A DNA stretch of 29,870 nucleotides from Euprymna scolopes (lineage: Eukaryota; Mollusca; Cephalopoda; Sepiida; Sepiolidae). The notes under the pieces are model-generated. The model had not been told where the DNA came from and searched no databases. It worked only from the letters and a program-made list of their open reading frames with translations. The position numbers were made by a program, and so were the translations under genes. This document shows positions 1 through 10,060 of the stretch, in pieces (positions within the stretch are counted from its first letter, which is position 1; the number at the start of each line of letters is the position of its first letter). The stretch covers positions 91,061,955 to 91,091,824 of the forward strand of contig CM044500.1 in NCBI GenBank assembly GCA_024364805.1. The letters are read 5' to 3'.

Positions 1-1054
1 TAAAATGTCTTTACATACACAATATCTCGACATCTCATATTTACAATGTGAACACTAAGACTGTTTCAACACTCAAAGAGCTTCTACACTTCTAAGTATG
101 AGCATTTTATATATATGAATCTCTTCATAACATGAACATCTCTCTCAACAACAACAAACTCTCAATAAGACTCTCTAAGACTCACTCTTAATAAGACTTC
201 CTAATAACAACAATAATACTAATAAGACCTAAATATAACATAAAGAGTGTACAGTATCAGAATTGTTAGTAGTGGAAATTCGGTAAATTTGTTAACTTGA
301 GTTAAGCGGCTCATCAGGAACTTGTTTGCATTGGACTTGAAGACGGCCATATTGTAGTCAGCTGGAAAGCAGGTAAACGGAAGACAGTTTCACAGGCGTG
401 CAGTTCTAAGAAAGAAACTTTATTCATGGTACTTTAAAATAAACATTTTATCTACTGTCATATTAGTCAAATAATTGTTAGAAATAGCTATTATTTAGTG
501 AAAAAAAAAATGTACATCTGATGGCTAAAATAGAGCAACAATTACATTTTTTATTAATGGCGTTAACTAATTGTTTTTTAGGTCATAATTGAGAAACATC
601 TTCATTTTACCAGTTCCTAATTTCCACTATTATACTGCTGATATCATCCATGTTGTTTTTGTACATCAGCTTGCCAACTGGTTAATGCAATGTTCAGACA
701 AAATTATTTGAGTTATCTCCCTTGAATTTAATTCGGCCCAGCATTAGAGAATGTTTTCTTCTATGGGAGCGTATGAAATCTCGTTCCACTCTCATGCAGA
801 ATTTTGGACGCTCTTTCTGGTTCGCCCTTCAAAGTAGAAAGACGTTTTTGCCCAGCTGCTTCTTGGAGAATTTATTTTGAACCCAAGCAGGTCTAATTTT
901 TAGGTTATGTCTTCTAATAGCAGTTACATAGACTTTCAGAAATACAAACCAAGTAACAGTTACTTACATTGCTCACAATTCTTTATTTCCGATCCTGGCA
1001 ACATGTGTGCTTATTTTATTCTATTTAGAACAGTAATGCATTTTTTCCTTATTA
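1..1054. other. AT-rich DNA without a recognisable gene
   Basis: No open frame or known repeat is recognised. Positions about 140-235 are low-complexity, with an AATAAGACT-like word recurring several times. The mariner begins directly after this stretch. Confidence 0.6.
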
Positions 1055-2293
1055 CGAGGGGCGTGCAATAAGTAATGCCCCTGATCTACTTCCAGTTGTC
1101 TGATCTAGCTGAAATTTTGCATGTGCAATGATTTATATCTCTACGGGTTATGTGGCAAATTACAACTCTGAACTAATTGTGGTTTCTGTTTTACAGGTGT
1201 TTGAACTGAGTCAGGTGTGAAATGGAGCCTGTTGAATGTCGAGCAGTGATCCGGTTTTTGTATTTGAAAGGACGCACACCACAGGAGACTTTTGATGAAA
1301 TGAAAGAAACTTATGGTGATAATGCCCCATCATATGACCTTGTAAAATGCTGGCATCGTGAATTCAAAAAGAGAGAGAGAGGCCGGAAGTCTGTGGAAAC
1401 AGCTCCCAGACCTGGTCGCCCCCCACTTCTGCCATTGATGAGGCATCTGTCCGTCAAGTTGAGGTTGCCATTTTGGAAGATCGACGCATTACTATTCGCC
1501 AAATAGACCAAGATGTCAAGATTAGTACAGGGTCTGTGGAAACTATCATTCATGACCATTTGCATATGCATAAGGTGTCTGCCAGATGGATTCCCAGGTT
1601 GTTCACACCATTCCAGAAGCGAGAACACATCGAGTGCTCGAGGATGAATTTGGAGATGTGCCAAGAAGATGAGTCAAAGTTTTTCAAAAGACTGATTACA
1701 CAGGATGAAACCTGAGTCCATCACTATGATCCAGAGACCAAAGCCCAGCCAATGCAGTGGAAGCACTTGGACTCAAGGGTGCAGCCCTCCGCTGGCAAGG
1801 TCATGCTCACAGTCTTCTGGGACCAGGACAGAGTAGTGATGAAAGACTTCCTGGCAAAGGGTATCACAATTACAGGATCCTATTATGCTTCACTTTTTAG
1901 GAAATTAAGGGAAACCATCAAAATCAAGAGGCGGGCCAGCAAAGGTACCCTCCTCCTGTAGGACAACGCTCTGGTCCACAACTCACATGTTGCCAGATCA
2001 GAAGCACGGGCGTGTGGTTATGAAATCCTTGCACCCTCTGACTTTCACCTCTTCCCAGCCATGAAGTTATTTTTGAAAGGAAAGCATTTCCCAGATGATG
2101 CAGCCTTGATTTCTGAAGTCACGTCGTGGTTTGAGGACCAACCTGGGGTGTTCTACAAAAACGGTCTCCAGAGCTGCATCAAACGATGGGAGAAATGGAT
2201 CCTATGTAGCGAAAGACTAATAACTGTGCCAAGTTTCGTTGCTCTACTGGTATGAGAAGTGGGTCAGGGGCATTACTTATTGCACGCCTCTCG
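1055..2293 (+). mobile_element. Full-length, inactive mariner (Tc1/mariner superfamily) transposon
   Basis: The element is bounded by TIRs of about 39 bases at 1055-1093 and 2255-2293. Both begin CGAGRGGCGTGCAATAAG and differ at about four positions by eye. A TA dinucleotide lies directly outside each end (1053-1054 and 2294-2295), which is the target duplication expected for this superfamily. The length of 1239 bases is close to the usual 1.3 kb. Inside is one plus-strand transposase relic. The element can no longer make its own transposase, but its ends look complete. Confidence 0.95.
1222..2220 (+). pseudogene. Decayed mariner transposase
   Basis: The product would bind the TIRs and cut and paste the element in the nucleus. 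The N-terminal HTH region reads MEPVECRAVIRFLYLKGR and continues to RPGRP. The frame then changes at a run of six C near 1420 and resumes as SAIDEASVRQVEVAILEDRR. The first catalytic Asp is in QDET near 1709. The Trp that normally follows is a TGA stop. The second Asp is in DNA near 1963, just after a TAG that replaces the usual Gln. The third Asp is in LAPSD near 2037. Only 25 residues separate the last two Asp instead of 34, so about 27 bases covering the usual HPPYSPD motif are lost. A further frame change before the original stop (2218-2220) alters the C-terminus. This is a plain mariner relic; the subfamily is not assigned. Confidence 0.92.
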
Positions 2294-2494
2294 TACAAAT
2301 ATCTTTTTTGTTTTTTGTGTACATCATTACACACTCCTTAATCCCATTTACATTTGTCTTTGATAAACTGTTTATCTGTAAATGTGTATGCAAATCCAAC
2401 TGTTTCTTCCCTATTGTCTTTTCTTCTTTTCAAACACAATTTGTGACATGCATTGCTATTTATGTTTAATTAGGAAAATCTAACTGGCTTGGAT

Positions 2495-2495
<1 letters not shown>

Positions 2496-2564
<69 letters not shown>
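2496..2564. repeat. Compound (TA)n(CA)n(TA)n microsatellite
   Basis: TA repeats flank a short AC tract and run straight into unique sequence at 2565. It lies about 200 bases beyond the mariner. Confidence 0.95.
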
Positions 2565-2565
<1 letters not shown>

Positions 2566-2924
2566 TTTGAAATACCACTAAAGATGTGAAAAGGGACTGG
2601 ATGCTGCTGCTAATGATGGTGAGTTTGTATGTTTGTTAAGCACCCAATTGCAGGGGTGCAGAGATCATTCGACTGAAACATCATGGACGTCAGGTAGTCC
2701 TTTTCGATATCTTCCATATCTGTAATGCACCCCCTGGGTTGGGATCAAGACCTTGTCATATTAATTAGTAGAGCAACATTCAATTGTTATTGATCACATA
2801 TACAGAGGAAATGGCACAATTTAAACTTTAGTTAAATTTCTCGCTTTATTTTTACCATAATAATTATTATAAATAAACCACAATAAATATTTTAAGTGAC
2901 TACAGTTAATTTCTCCTTCTTGGA

Positions 2925-3560
2925 TTACCACCTTGTCGTGGTGAAGGAGCTAGAGCATTTCAATAATCCCTATGCTAGCGGGATGGATAGAAATCAGACA
3001 AAGAGTGATCCCTGGTCCTCCAGATATGTGGGGCTAACAACTCGTTCTTGTAAAACAAGTATGTTATGAAAACGGCAACAAAGAGAACTCCTACTTCAGT
3101 GTGTGTGTGTGGGGGGGGTTTCTGAGTCAAGTGAAACTCATATGAATACTAGTGGCCAAAGCCGAGAGGACGTTAACAGCAGGATAAGGGAGGACCTTAA
3201 CACCATTAAAACCAAGATTTCATCAAGCTTCGATCCTTCCACACCACTTGCCTTTGACGACTAGTGGGGATATTCTGGCCTGAGAAGATTTCCATTGAAA
3301 ACCTACTATGGAGATGCCATCAAGAAGATATGGGCCTAATCATCAGAAGACTCACAATCAATCAGAAGAACAGCATTGCACTGGACCCCATCTGGCAAAA
3401 GGAAAAGAGGAAGGCCGAGAGCAACTTGGAGAAGAATGGTGGAAAAGGAGAGGGAAGCTATACAGCATTCTCGGGGTTCACTGGCTAGGCTGGCTCAGGA
3501 TAGCTGGAGGTGGAGGGGGTTTGTTACTACCCAACGCACCACTGGATGTAATGGCTGATG
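2925..3560 (+). mobile_element. Internally deleted LINE (non-LTR retrotransposon) relic
   Basis: The left part carries the words ACCACCTTGTCGTGGTGAAG, which I recall as a 5'-leader motif of some invertebrate and fish LINEs. The right part is a LINE 3' end: 3160-3230 resembles the DVNSRI and TIKTKI segment behind the reverse transcriptase, and 3280-3558 encodes the C-terminal tail. Nearly all of the endonuclease and reverse transcriptase is absent between them, so this is an internally deleted copy or two fragments brought together. A GT/poly-G tract at 3098-3118 sits near the junction. A short TGATGAT tail follows the stop codon. Confidence 0.75.
3280..3558 (+). pseudogene. LINE ORF2 C-terminal fragment
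   Basis: Two overlapping frames together carry the signature tail of many animal LINE polymerases. One frame reads ISIENLLWRCHQEDMGLIIR (about 3283-3345). The next reads LHWTPSGKRKRGRPRATWRR (3376-3435) and then AQDSWRWRGFV before a TGA at 3556-3558. The family consensus is ALxWTPxGKRKRGRPKxTWRR followed by a DRxRWR motif. The shift between frames and the lack of an upstream polymerase domain show it is dead. Recognition rests on remembered family motifs; the exact clade is not settled. Confidence 0.8.
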
Positions 3561-3759
3561 ATACAGTTAACTTAACACAAATCAAGATTTTTATATACAT
3601 AGTTGGAGGGGTGAAGAAATTGTGGGATGATACCTTTCCCAAGTGTGTAAATGGCATGCAATCTGATATGATTTGAACTTGACCGAAGCCATTTATTGTT
3701 CTTGGATATCAATTCCAAATTATGGAAAGAAACAATTTCTTTTCTCTGTATGTATGAAT

Positions 3760-4000
3760 TTAATCAATCAATCAGGTTGAAAACCCTTTTCATGGATTCT
3801 CCTCGGTTGTTCTCTCTGTCGGACATCACTATCAGCAGGTTCTTCAGAGGGCGTCCAGTGTCTTCTACAAATTGGTTGATATTGGTGTGAGATGACGCCA
3901 AAATCTTCCTGACAACATTTTACTGCATAATCAATTCTGCCAAAGGGTGTCACTCATAAGTTCTGACTTCTCCAGATGTGACCAGCCAGCAAAATCTTTC
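3760..4000 (-). pseudogene. Probable LINE C-terminal fragment
   Basis: Read on the minus strand, one frame gives QFVEDTGRPLKNLLIVMSDR near 3800-3870, which resembles the terminal VEDTG...VMxDRExWRxRV tail of one group of animal LINEs. An overlapping frame (3768-3953) is open for 61 codons but carries no known motif. Upstream on the same strand, an AGHIWRSQ segment could match the usual GHVxRM motif. The frames are broken and the match is short, so this is a tentative call. Confidence 0.4.
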
Positions 4001-4080
4001 TCTAAGCAAGACTGAAATAAGTTATTAATTGTAAACTGAAATATGAAGACAGACACACAAATTTGCTTTATATATATATA

Positions 4081-4899
4081 TACTAGCAGGCTGCCAGTAA
4101 TGCCAAATCGTAAAATATGCTTAAATATGATATTTTCATTAATGCAGATTTCGTATTTACTATTATATTATACTGGACCTAATATATAGTAACGATTTAA
4201 AAAGTAAAAAAAAAATGACACCACCGAAAATCGAAACCAAAGCATTTAGCTTGCAATTTACTTTTTTCCTTTGACATTAATGCTTGACCTATGAAGACAT
4301 GTTTGCTGAAAGGCTAAAAATTAAAACATGAACCAATAGCAATTACGTTAAGCATGCATATTCGTAATGCCGTCGTTTGACCGTCACCTGGCAAATTCAA
4401 TTTTTTTAATTTTCATATATTTGCACCAATTTTCCATAGCTAAAACCCAAATATAAAATTTGGCATGGGTTCAAATACCCTATATATAAAGTTTCATGTC
4501 TCTAGACCAAAAACTGACAGGAGTTTGGTAGGCAAAATTATTTAAACAAATATATATATATATATATATATAAATAAATGTATATAGAAAGAGGTTTGTG
4601 TTTACTATAACCTTTTTAAGCAAATATTATACAAGTATAAATCATGTAGAATATCTGCATATCTATATAATTATATGTAATAGTTAACTAAAAATGATCA
4701 TCCCATAAAGGACCGAAAAAACTAATAGGGAATTAATTAAAATGAATGTTTAAAAGAATATGCAAATTAGCTAGATTTTTTGCAGATGAATGCAATTCCA
4801 TGACCCATATATAACAAAGTTGTATTTTGTTTTAAAATAAATAGAAAAAATGGTTTTTAATATGAATATCAATACACAGAAAAAAACAAATTTATAGGA

Positions 4900-4900
<1 letters not shown>
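4081..4900 (+). repeat. Dispersed repeat element B, copy 1
   Basis: This segment aligns in the same orientation with 22970-23790. The best 130 bases (around 4273-4400 against 23163-23290) differ at about 14 positions by eye. It begins TACTAGCAGGCTGCCAG. At 4460-4535 it carries a module (ATACCCT, then TTTCATG, TAGACC and GAGTTTGGTAGG) that is also the repeated unit of element A. A TA microsatellite follows at 4551-4572. The right 300 bases (from GAGGTTTGTGTTTACTA) are shared by both copies as well. There is no coding capacity. Confidence 0.85.

Positions 4901-4934
<34 letters not shown>
4900..4934. repeat. (TA)n microsatellite
   Basis: A simple TA tract at the point where the alignment between the two element B copies ends. 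Confidence 0.95.
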
Positions 4935-4939
<5 letters not shown>

Positions 4940-5838
4940 AAAATTACAAATGAATTTACCAAAATCATCCAAGATGGTAAAACTAAAGTATATTATAAAT
5001 ATTAAAGAATTAATATTTATAAAGTAATCTCAACCAGATGCAAAAGCTCGGTAAAACCAAATAGGAGATAGAGTTTATAATAAGAGCAAACAGTTAATAA
5101 AACATGTTAAAAAATACTTTGAAAAAGAGTTAAAAACATATTTAATCTAAAAAAGAAACACTTGATAAGTGGATAGTCCTTAATCTGCGGAGTTTCGAAG
5201 AAATATTTTCCTTCTCGTCTGAGGATAGGAATTAGCAAAATGCGGGATCGGATTTTTCATACAAAAGTATTTGATGAAACTGCAAGTAAGTCAAAGATCT
5301 TACTTGATAACAAAAAGTGAAGCAGAGGGAATATGGTGAAGAAAAAGGTGATTACACCTGAATGGATAGTTTTTATCTGCAATTTCCGTTTTAGTCTTTA
5401 AATATTCCTATCTATCTAATATATCAATCTACCCACACATTCATATCCTGTATGTATATTTACTTATATTTTACTATATGCATTTACTTACATACTTACT
5501 GGCTTTATCCGGAATTTGCAGATACCGGCCATCCTCTCCCCTTAAATTTTAAAAAAAAATTCATTTTTTTTATTTTATATTTTATTTTTTATTTATTTAT
5601 TATTTATTTATTAATTAATTTATTTTTACATTTAGTGTCTTTTAACAACTCTTGCTGACATTTTCGGAATTAATAATCTGTATATTTCAGTTGACCTATT
5701 TTTTTGGCCCTATATTTTTCGCGCCTTTTAACATCATTTTGTCTGGGTCATTTTGACATTTGCTTTTTTATGGAATGAGATGAGCAAGCAAGGAAACAAA
5801 TTAAAAATATAAGACAAAGAAATTTTTTTTTACTTGGG
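4935..5838. other. AT-rich stretch, no gene seen
   Basis: Positions 5545-5635 are almost pure A and T, with TTTATT words. The open frame at 5452-5658 is a product of that composition and resembles no known protein. Confidence 0.6.
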
Positions 5839-5880
5839 ATTCACCACTTATCAAGGCCTGAAGGCCACTCGAGAATAAGG
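5839..5880 (-). repeat. Short dispersed repeat (AAGTGGTGA family), inverted copy
   Basis: On the minus strand it reads CTTATTCTCGAGTGGCCTTC and continues to AAGTGGTGA. The same string with a few changes recurs at 24011-24050 and 24173-24213. It contains the palindrome GGCCTGAAGGCC. Function unknown. Confidence 0.6.
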
Positions 5881-5944
5881 GTTACGAGGTGTGTGATATT
5901 TTCATTGACTCTGATATTTTTATTTAAACATTAGTATTTTTATT

Positions 5945-5966
5945 ATTTATATATCTATAAAAGTGA

Positions 5967-6019
<53 letters not shown>

Positions 6020-6329
6020 ATTTCCCTATCAAACTACTCTCTTAATTTTCAGTCTACAGACTCGAGATTTGACATAAGGCGTATTGAGATTTGGGAAAAT
6101 CTTTTTAATCGGTTTTTGGCCAGAAATTTGGCTGTCAAGGGTTCAAAGTTCAACGATTTGACCTTTGAAGACTCCACAAAACTCCTCAGCGAATTTTGGG
6201 TCTAGACACTTGAAATTTTAGATGTAAGTTACCTGAACATGAGTCAACTTTTTAATGTATATATACATATGCACAACAAGTTATGAACAATACATAGGAC
6301 CCGAGCAAAGCTGGGATGAACTGCTAGTC
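5945..6329 (-). repeat. Modular element A, copy 1 (short form)
   Basis: On the minus strand the order is a head starting near 6329 (CTAGCAG, then CCCAGCTTTGCTCGGG), one full module of about 140 bases, a partial last module, a (CA)n tract (5970-6018) and a tail ending ACTTTTATAGATATATA. Element A copy 2 at 27545-28343 has the same parts in the opposite orientation but with about four full modules. The open frame at 5963-6205 is a translation of the microsatellite and module and is not taken as a gene. Confidence 0.85.
5970..6018. repeat. (GT)n microsatellite inside element A
   Basis: About 24 GT units. Its place matches the (CA)n tract at 28266-28313 in the other copy, so it belongs to the element rather than being a chance tract. 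Confidence 0.95.
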
Positions 6330-7219
6330 TACTATAATTAAATTATTTTATGTACCTTCTTTCCAGGAGTTTAGACACTAGGTCAAGTGTGGGTGTGATG
6401 AAAGCGTTTCTGTAGAATGAATTGGATTCAAACTTTTATTAATCAATTAGCCACCGTCACCTTGCCCAAAATCGATTATTTATTGAAATAAAAAGTGCAA
6501 TAACATAAAATAAAATGAAGTTTTTGAAAATCCTTTATAAAAAATAATTTAATTACGAAATTAAATCAACCAGAATTCATTTATGTTTCTTTGTAAATGA
6601 GTCAGTTTCATCTTTTGTTAATATTTGTAAAAATATGAATTATTCTGTAATCCTTAGAAATTTAAAGGAATTTAGGTACTTATGCAGGATATGGACCATT
6701 CTATTTCATAGATAAGGATTTTCAAGTTTAATTTTCACAGTATCTTTTATTAAATTGTTAGATGAAAGTATAGAATAGCTACAGAACGTCCTCCCCTCCT
6801 CATGTTAAGAATAGGTTTCTAAATAATAACGTTATTATTTCAGCACGGTCTGGTCTGTATTCTGCATAAGTGCTGGGATTTGAAAGCATTTTAACTAATA
6901 CAAAGTCATTTAATGTGCCTTTAAAATTCTTAGTAAATAATTAGTTTTCAAAGCTATTTACATCTAATAATTTAAGAGATTAAAATATTACTGTAACAAA
7001 AATTTAATGGTTACACAACACCATAACAAAAACATAAAGTCATTCGTGAGACCGCATACCTACACCTGACAACTTAAGGATGATCCAAATTCTTATCTAG
7101 GCCTTACTAATCCACATTGCATGAAGAATCCCCAAACTTATGTCATGGAAACATTGATAACTATTTATATGATCAGGCTGAAATTTGGCATAGTGGTTAC
7201 TATTATGACCCCCCCTCTG
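6330..7219. other. AT-rich stretch with one repeat fragment
   Basis: No gene is seen. 6771-6840 resembles the left half of the palindromic unit at 12120-12233 (shared start AGAATAG and shared GTTTCTA...TAATAA...GTTA words). Confidence 0.5.
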
Positions 7220-7412
7220 CAAAATATTCATGACAAACCCTACTCTCTATCCATGCCTAAAACTAAACATAACTTCCATGAACAAAGTTTCTTTCCTAGA
7301 ACTGGTCGCCTGTGGAACTCTATACTACAGGGCTGCTTTTCCAGCTGACTACAACAGGGTAGTTTTCAAGTTTAATGTAAACAAGTTCTTGTTGAGTCAT
7401 CCTTTTAAATAA
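7220..7412 (+). pseudogene. LINE polymerase C-terminal fragment
   Basis: One frame reads HEQSFFPRTGRLWNSILQG (7281-7335). The next reads FPADYNRVVFKFNVNKFLLS to a stop at 7410-7412. Together they match the well-known LINE ending (S)FFPRTxRLWNSLP...FPxxYnlxxFKxxVNxxLLS. One frame change near 7330 separates the halves. It lies past the reverse transcriptase domain, so no catalytic residue is present. The clade is not assigned; this ending is common in mollusc LINEs. Confidence 0.8.
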
Positions 7413-7530
7413 TCCAATTTCCAGCACAACTCATAATTATGGTATTGTCTCACCAACCTTATGACACTTGTTAATCCTTAAGTTGCCTTTGGGCCAAGCA
7501 GTGACTCTCATGTAAAAAAAAAAAAAAAAT
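7220..7530 (+). mobile_element. LINE 3' end with poly(A) tail
   Basis: A C-terminal polymerase tail (below) is followed by about 100 bases of 3' leader-like sequence and a run of 16 A at 7514-7529. That order is normal for a 5'-truncated LINE insertion. The upstream limit is uncertain because 7020-7220 is too decayed to read. Confidence 0.7.
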
Positions 7531-9299
7531 CAAATTCATATCAAATTCGGAAAGATTGGAAGTTGAAATTCCATCAAAATTTTGGACGATAACTGAACTT
7601 GTCAAACTCAAAGTCATATAAGAGAATGGAAGAATTTCATTAGCTACAGTATGATCTAAGTAATGATTCTTTATGATGAACAGAACCAAAGTTATTGCCA
7701 AAAGTGTGACTCTTATATTTGACCTTGATATCCCAAAGTTAAATCAATTTAGACCATGACTGATATTTTTGATGAATGATCAAACGAGGTGGATGCTAGG
7801 CAATACATAAACAAACTTGACAGAAAACATAAGTTTTTTGGTGAATTTAACTTTTTAAAATCCTATTTAAAAAAAAAAAAATTAATTTGGTACAAAAAAC
7901 AAAAAGCATAGTTTAAAAAATGCAAAACAAAAATTAAAATAAAAAGACTGAAATAAAAAATAGGAAAAATCCATAAAATGTAAGATTTGATTTAGTGCTA
8001 ATGTGTTCAGAATATTACATCAGAGACAGGAAGTCTTCAGTGACACGTAATAAATCAGCTAATAAAACCTCTCTCTTATTTCTGAACCGTGAAGAAATGC
8101 AGTTATGCTTGGAACAGCTGCTCCCATCCCCCTATGAGGGATGAGTTGGGAGAAGATTTACCAGGTGTTATATATACTTTAGACTTTAATAGAAAAATAG
8201 TAACCTTGAAAGAATGTATTTTGCAGTATACCTGTCTGTCAAAAACTCAATTTCTTCTGAAAACTCCTTAAGCTTATGTCTTAAACTTTATATATTTTCT
8301 AGAATCAAAATTATGTAATGGATTTTTATAAAAATTGGCACAAGCATTCTAGACATAAGGTTTATTATTATTATATCTTGATTTTAGTCTTTGTAACAGG
8401 GCAGAAGTGTGGGAAAATGAAAATGTTCTATTTGAGGAATTAATTTTACCCATTTTTGAATGGTTATTCTTTTACTTTCAAATAAGGAAGACATTCTCCA
8501 ACACGGATGAAGTTTTTTTTTAATGTTTGTATGAGGATAACAATAGAAATGAATGTATGATAATTCCTGATTTGAAGAATTCCATCCAATATTAAAAGGT
8601 GAAATAACACGCACAATAAGAATCCTTCAAATGGATAAAAAGCCCAAGAATTGTTGATAATTATTCTAAACATTTGAGAATAGACAGTAGGCTTCTAATC
8701 TAGATTGCCCAACATTTTTTCAATGCAATTTTGCAAACTAATTAGATTCCTGATAAGTTAAAAAAGACAATATGCACCATATTTAGAAATCACAGTATTC
8801 TGAACATACTTGTGTATTTGGTTTTACTGTCTAGAAGGAATGGTGGAAGAGTGAAAAAAAAAATGTGGTGACACGTGTTTCTGGACTTGCAAATCCAAAA
8901 TAGCTAACCAAAATAGTGAGAAACAGAAGGAAGAGGTCTTCTTTTTTTTTTTTTTATAATCAATTCAAAGACATCTTGTCAATGTTGAAGCTGATCAACA
9001 ATCTTACTTGAGTATTATGAATTTTTTTTTTTTTTTACATTTTCATTCAATCTTCAAAAATAACTAAAACATTAATATTTCTGAAATGTTTGTAGTCAGC
9101 ATAATTGGAATAATGTGTTTGAAATTTTTTTTTTTTCATAAAAATTGTTTTTTTTCTGAAACAGCAAATATAATGCTTATAGTTATTTTCCTTGGTGAAA
9201 ATAAAGCTGATTATAGTAAAAGGCTGCGTGTAAATTCCCTACATTATCAAATATTGTGGGAATATTATTACTACTACTGCACTGTTTAACATCTTCTGT
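7531..9299. other. AT-rich stretch, no gene seen
   Basis: Long A or T runs occur at about 7865-7880, 8941-8955, 9020-9036 and 9125-9136. The short open frames here carry no recognisable motif. Confidence 0.6.
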
Positions 9300-10060
9300 T
9301 CCCAGCTGCTAGGGTTGGACACCTTCTTGTTGTGTTACCACTGGTGTTGATGGCGGCTCTCCAGGCATTACCATCATTGGCCAAATACTATGTGATATTC
9401 AGAGCATAGAGATCAATCTTGATGCTGTTCGGTCATTACTTCTTTGGATAGCCGCTATATTTGCCTCTGTTATCAAAAGACAACATTCCATGCTGCCAAA
9501 GGTTGTAAACCATTCTCTTCACATGCCAAAACCATCTGTCTTCCATGCCTCAGGATAACTTCCAAAGAGGGGGAATGCCAAGATGTTCTCTAAAATCGGC
9601 CACATAGCTTTTGTCCATAATTTTTGAAATGTAGATCCATCTGACAATGGTATTGTCATTTCTCATAAGCCTGTTCATATCATCAAAGTATCCCAAGTCT
9701 TGATGGCATAAAGCGTGACTCCTTAAACACCAGCATTAAAGACCTGTCCACAGGACTTCAGGGGTATGCCTTTGTTGGTCAGAAAATGCAGTTTTTCCAT
9801 ATGGATTGTATCCTGGTTGTGATAGCATCTGTACACCATGCATTGTTGCCTACTATGTACCCAAAATAGCAGAAAGTGGAGACAAATTCCAAAGATATCT
9901 CACCAATTGCAAAGTTGATTTGATCATGGGCAGAGATAGTGTTTTTACAGCATGGAGACACAAACTCAACACCATCTACCAAACTGCCCTTTATACTAAA
10001 GCACTACTTGTGAACCCAGTGCAATCCTGAAGAGCAGTAGATGGAGTAATTATCAATTCC
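9300..10060 (-). pseudogene. LINE ORF2 C-terminal region, minus strand
   Basis: Read from 10060 leftwards, the segment gives WVHK and CFSIKGSLVDGVEF, like the Cys-rich WVHKKCSGIKGSL region behind many LINE polymerases. FCYFGYIVG and TTRIQSIWKN follow (the FCYLGD...TRIRxxWxKF block), then LTNKGIPLKSCGQVFNAGV. The next part reads RNDNTIVRWI, ADFREHLGIPPL, WFWHVKRM and finally NAWRAAIN. This is the family order RNDxxxVRW, LRxRLGI, GHVxRM, DRxxWR. Several stops and frame changes break it. It shares its block order with the fragment at 14470-15000. No polymerase domain remains. Confidence 0.85.

Noticed and set aside
1311-1664. Minus-strand 117-residue frame
   Set aside because: It is antisense to the mariner transposase and has no independent support.
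4771-4968. Minus-strand frame with a YIYIYI stretch
   Set aside because: It crosses the TA tract at 4900-4934 and the right part of element B, and there is no family motif.
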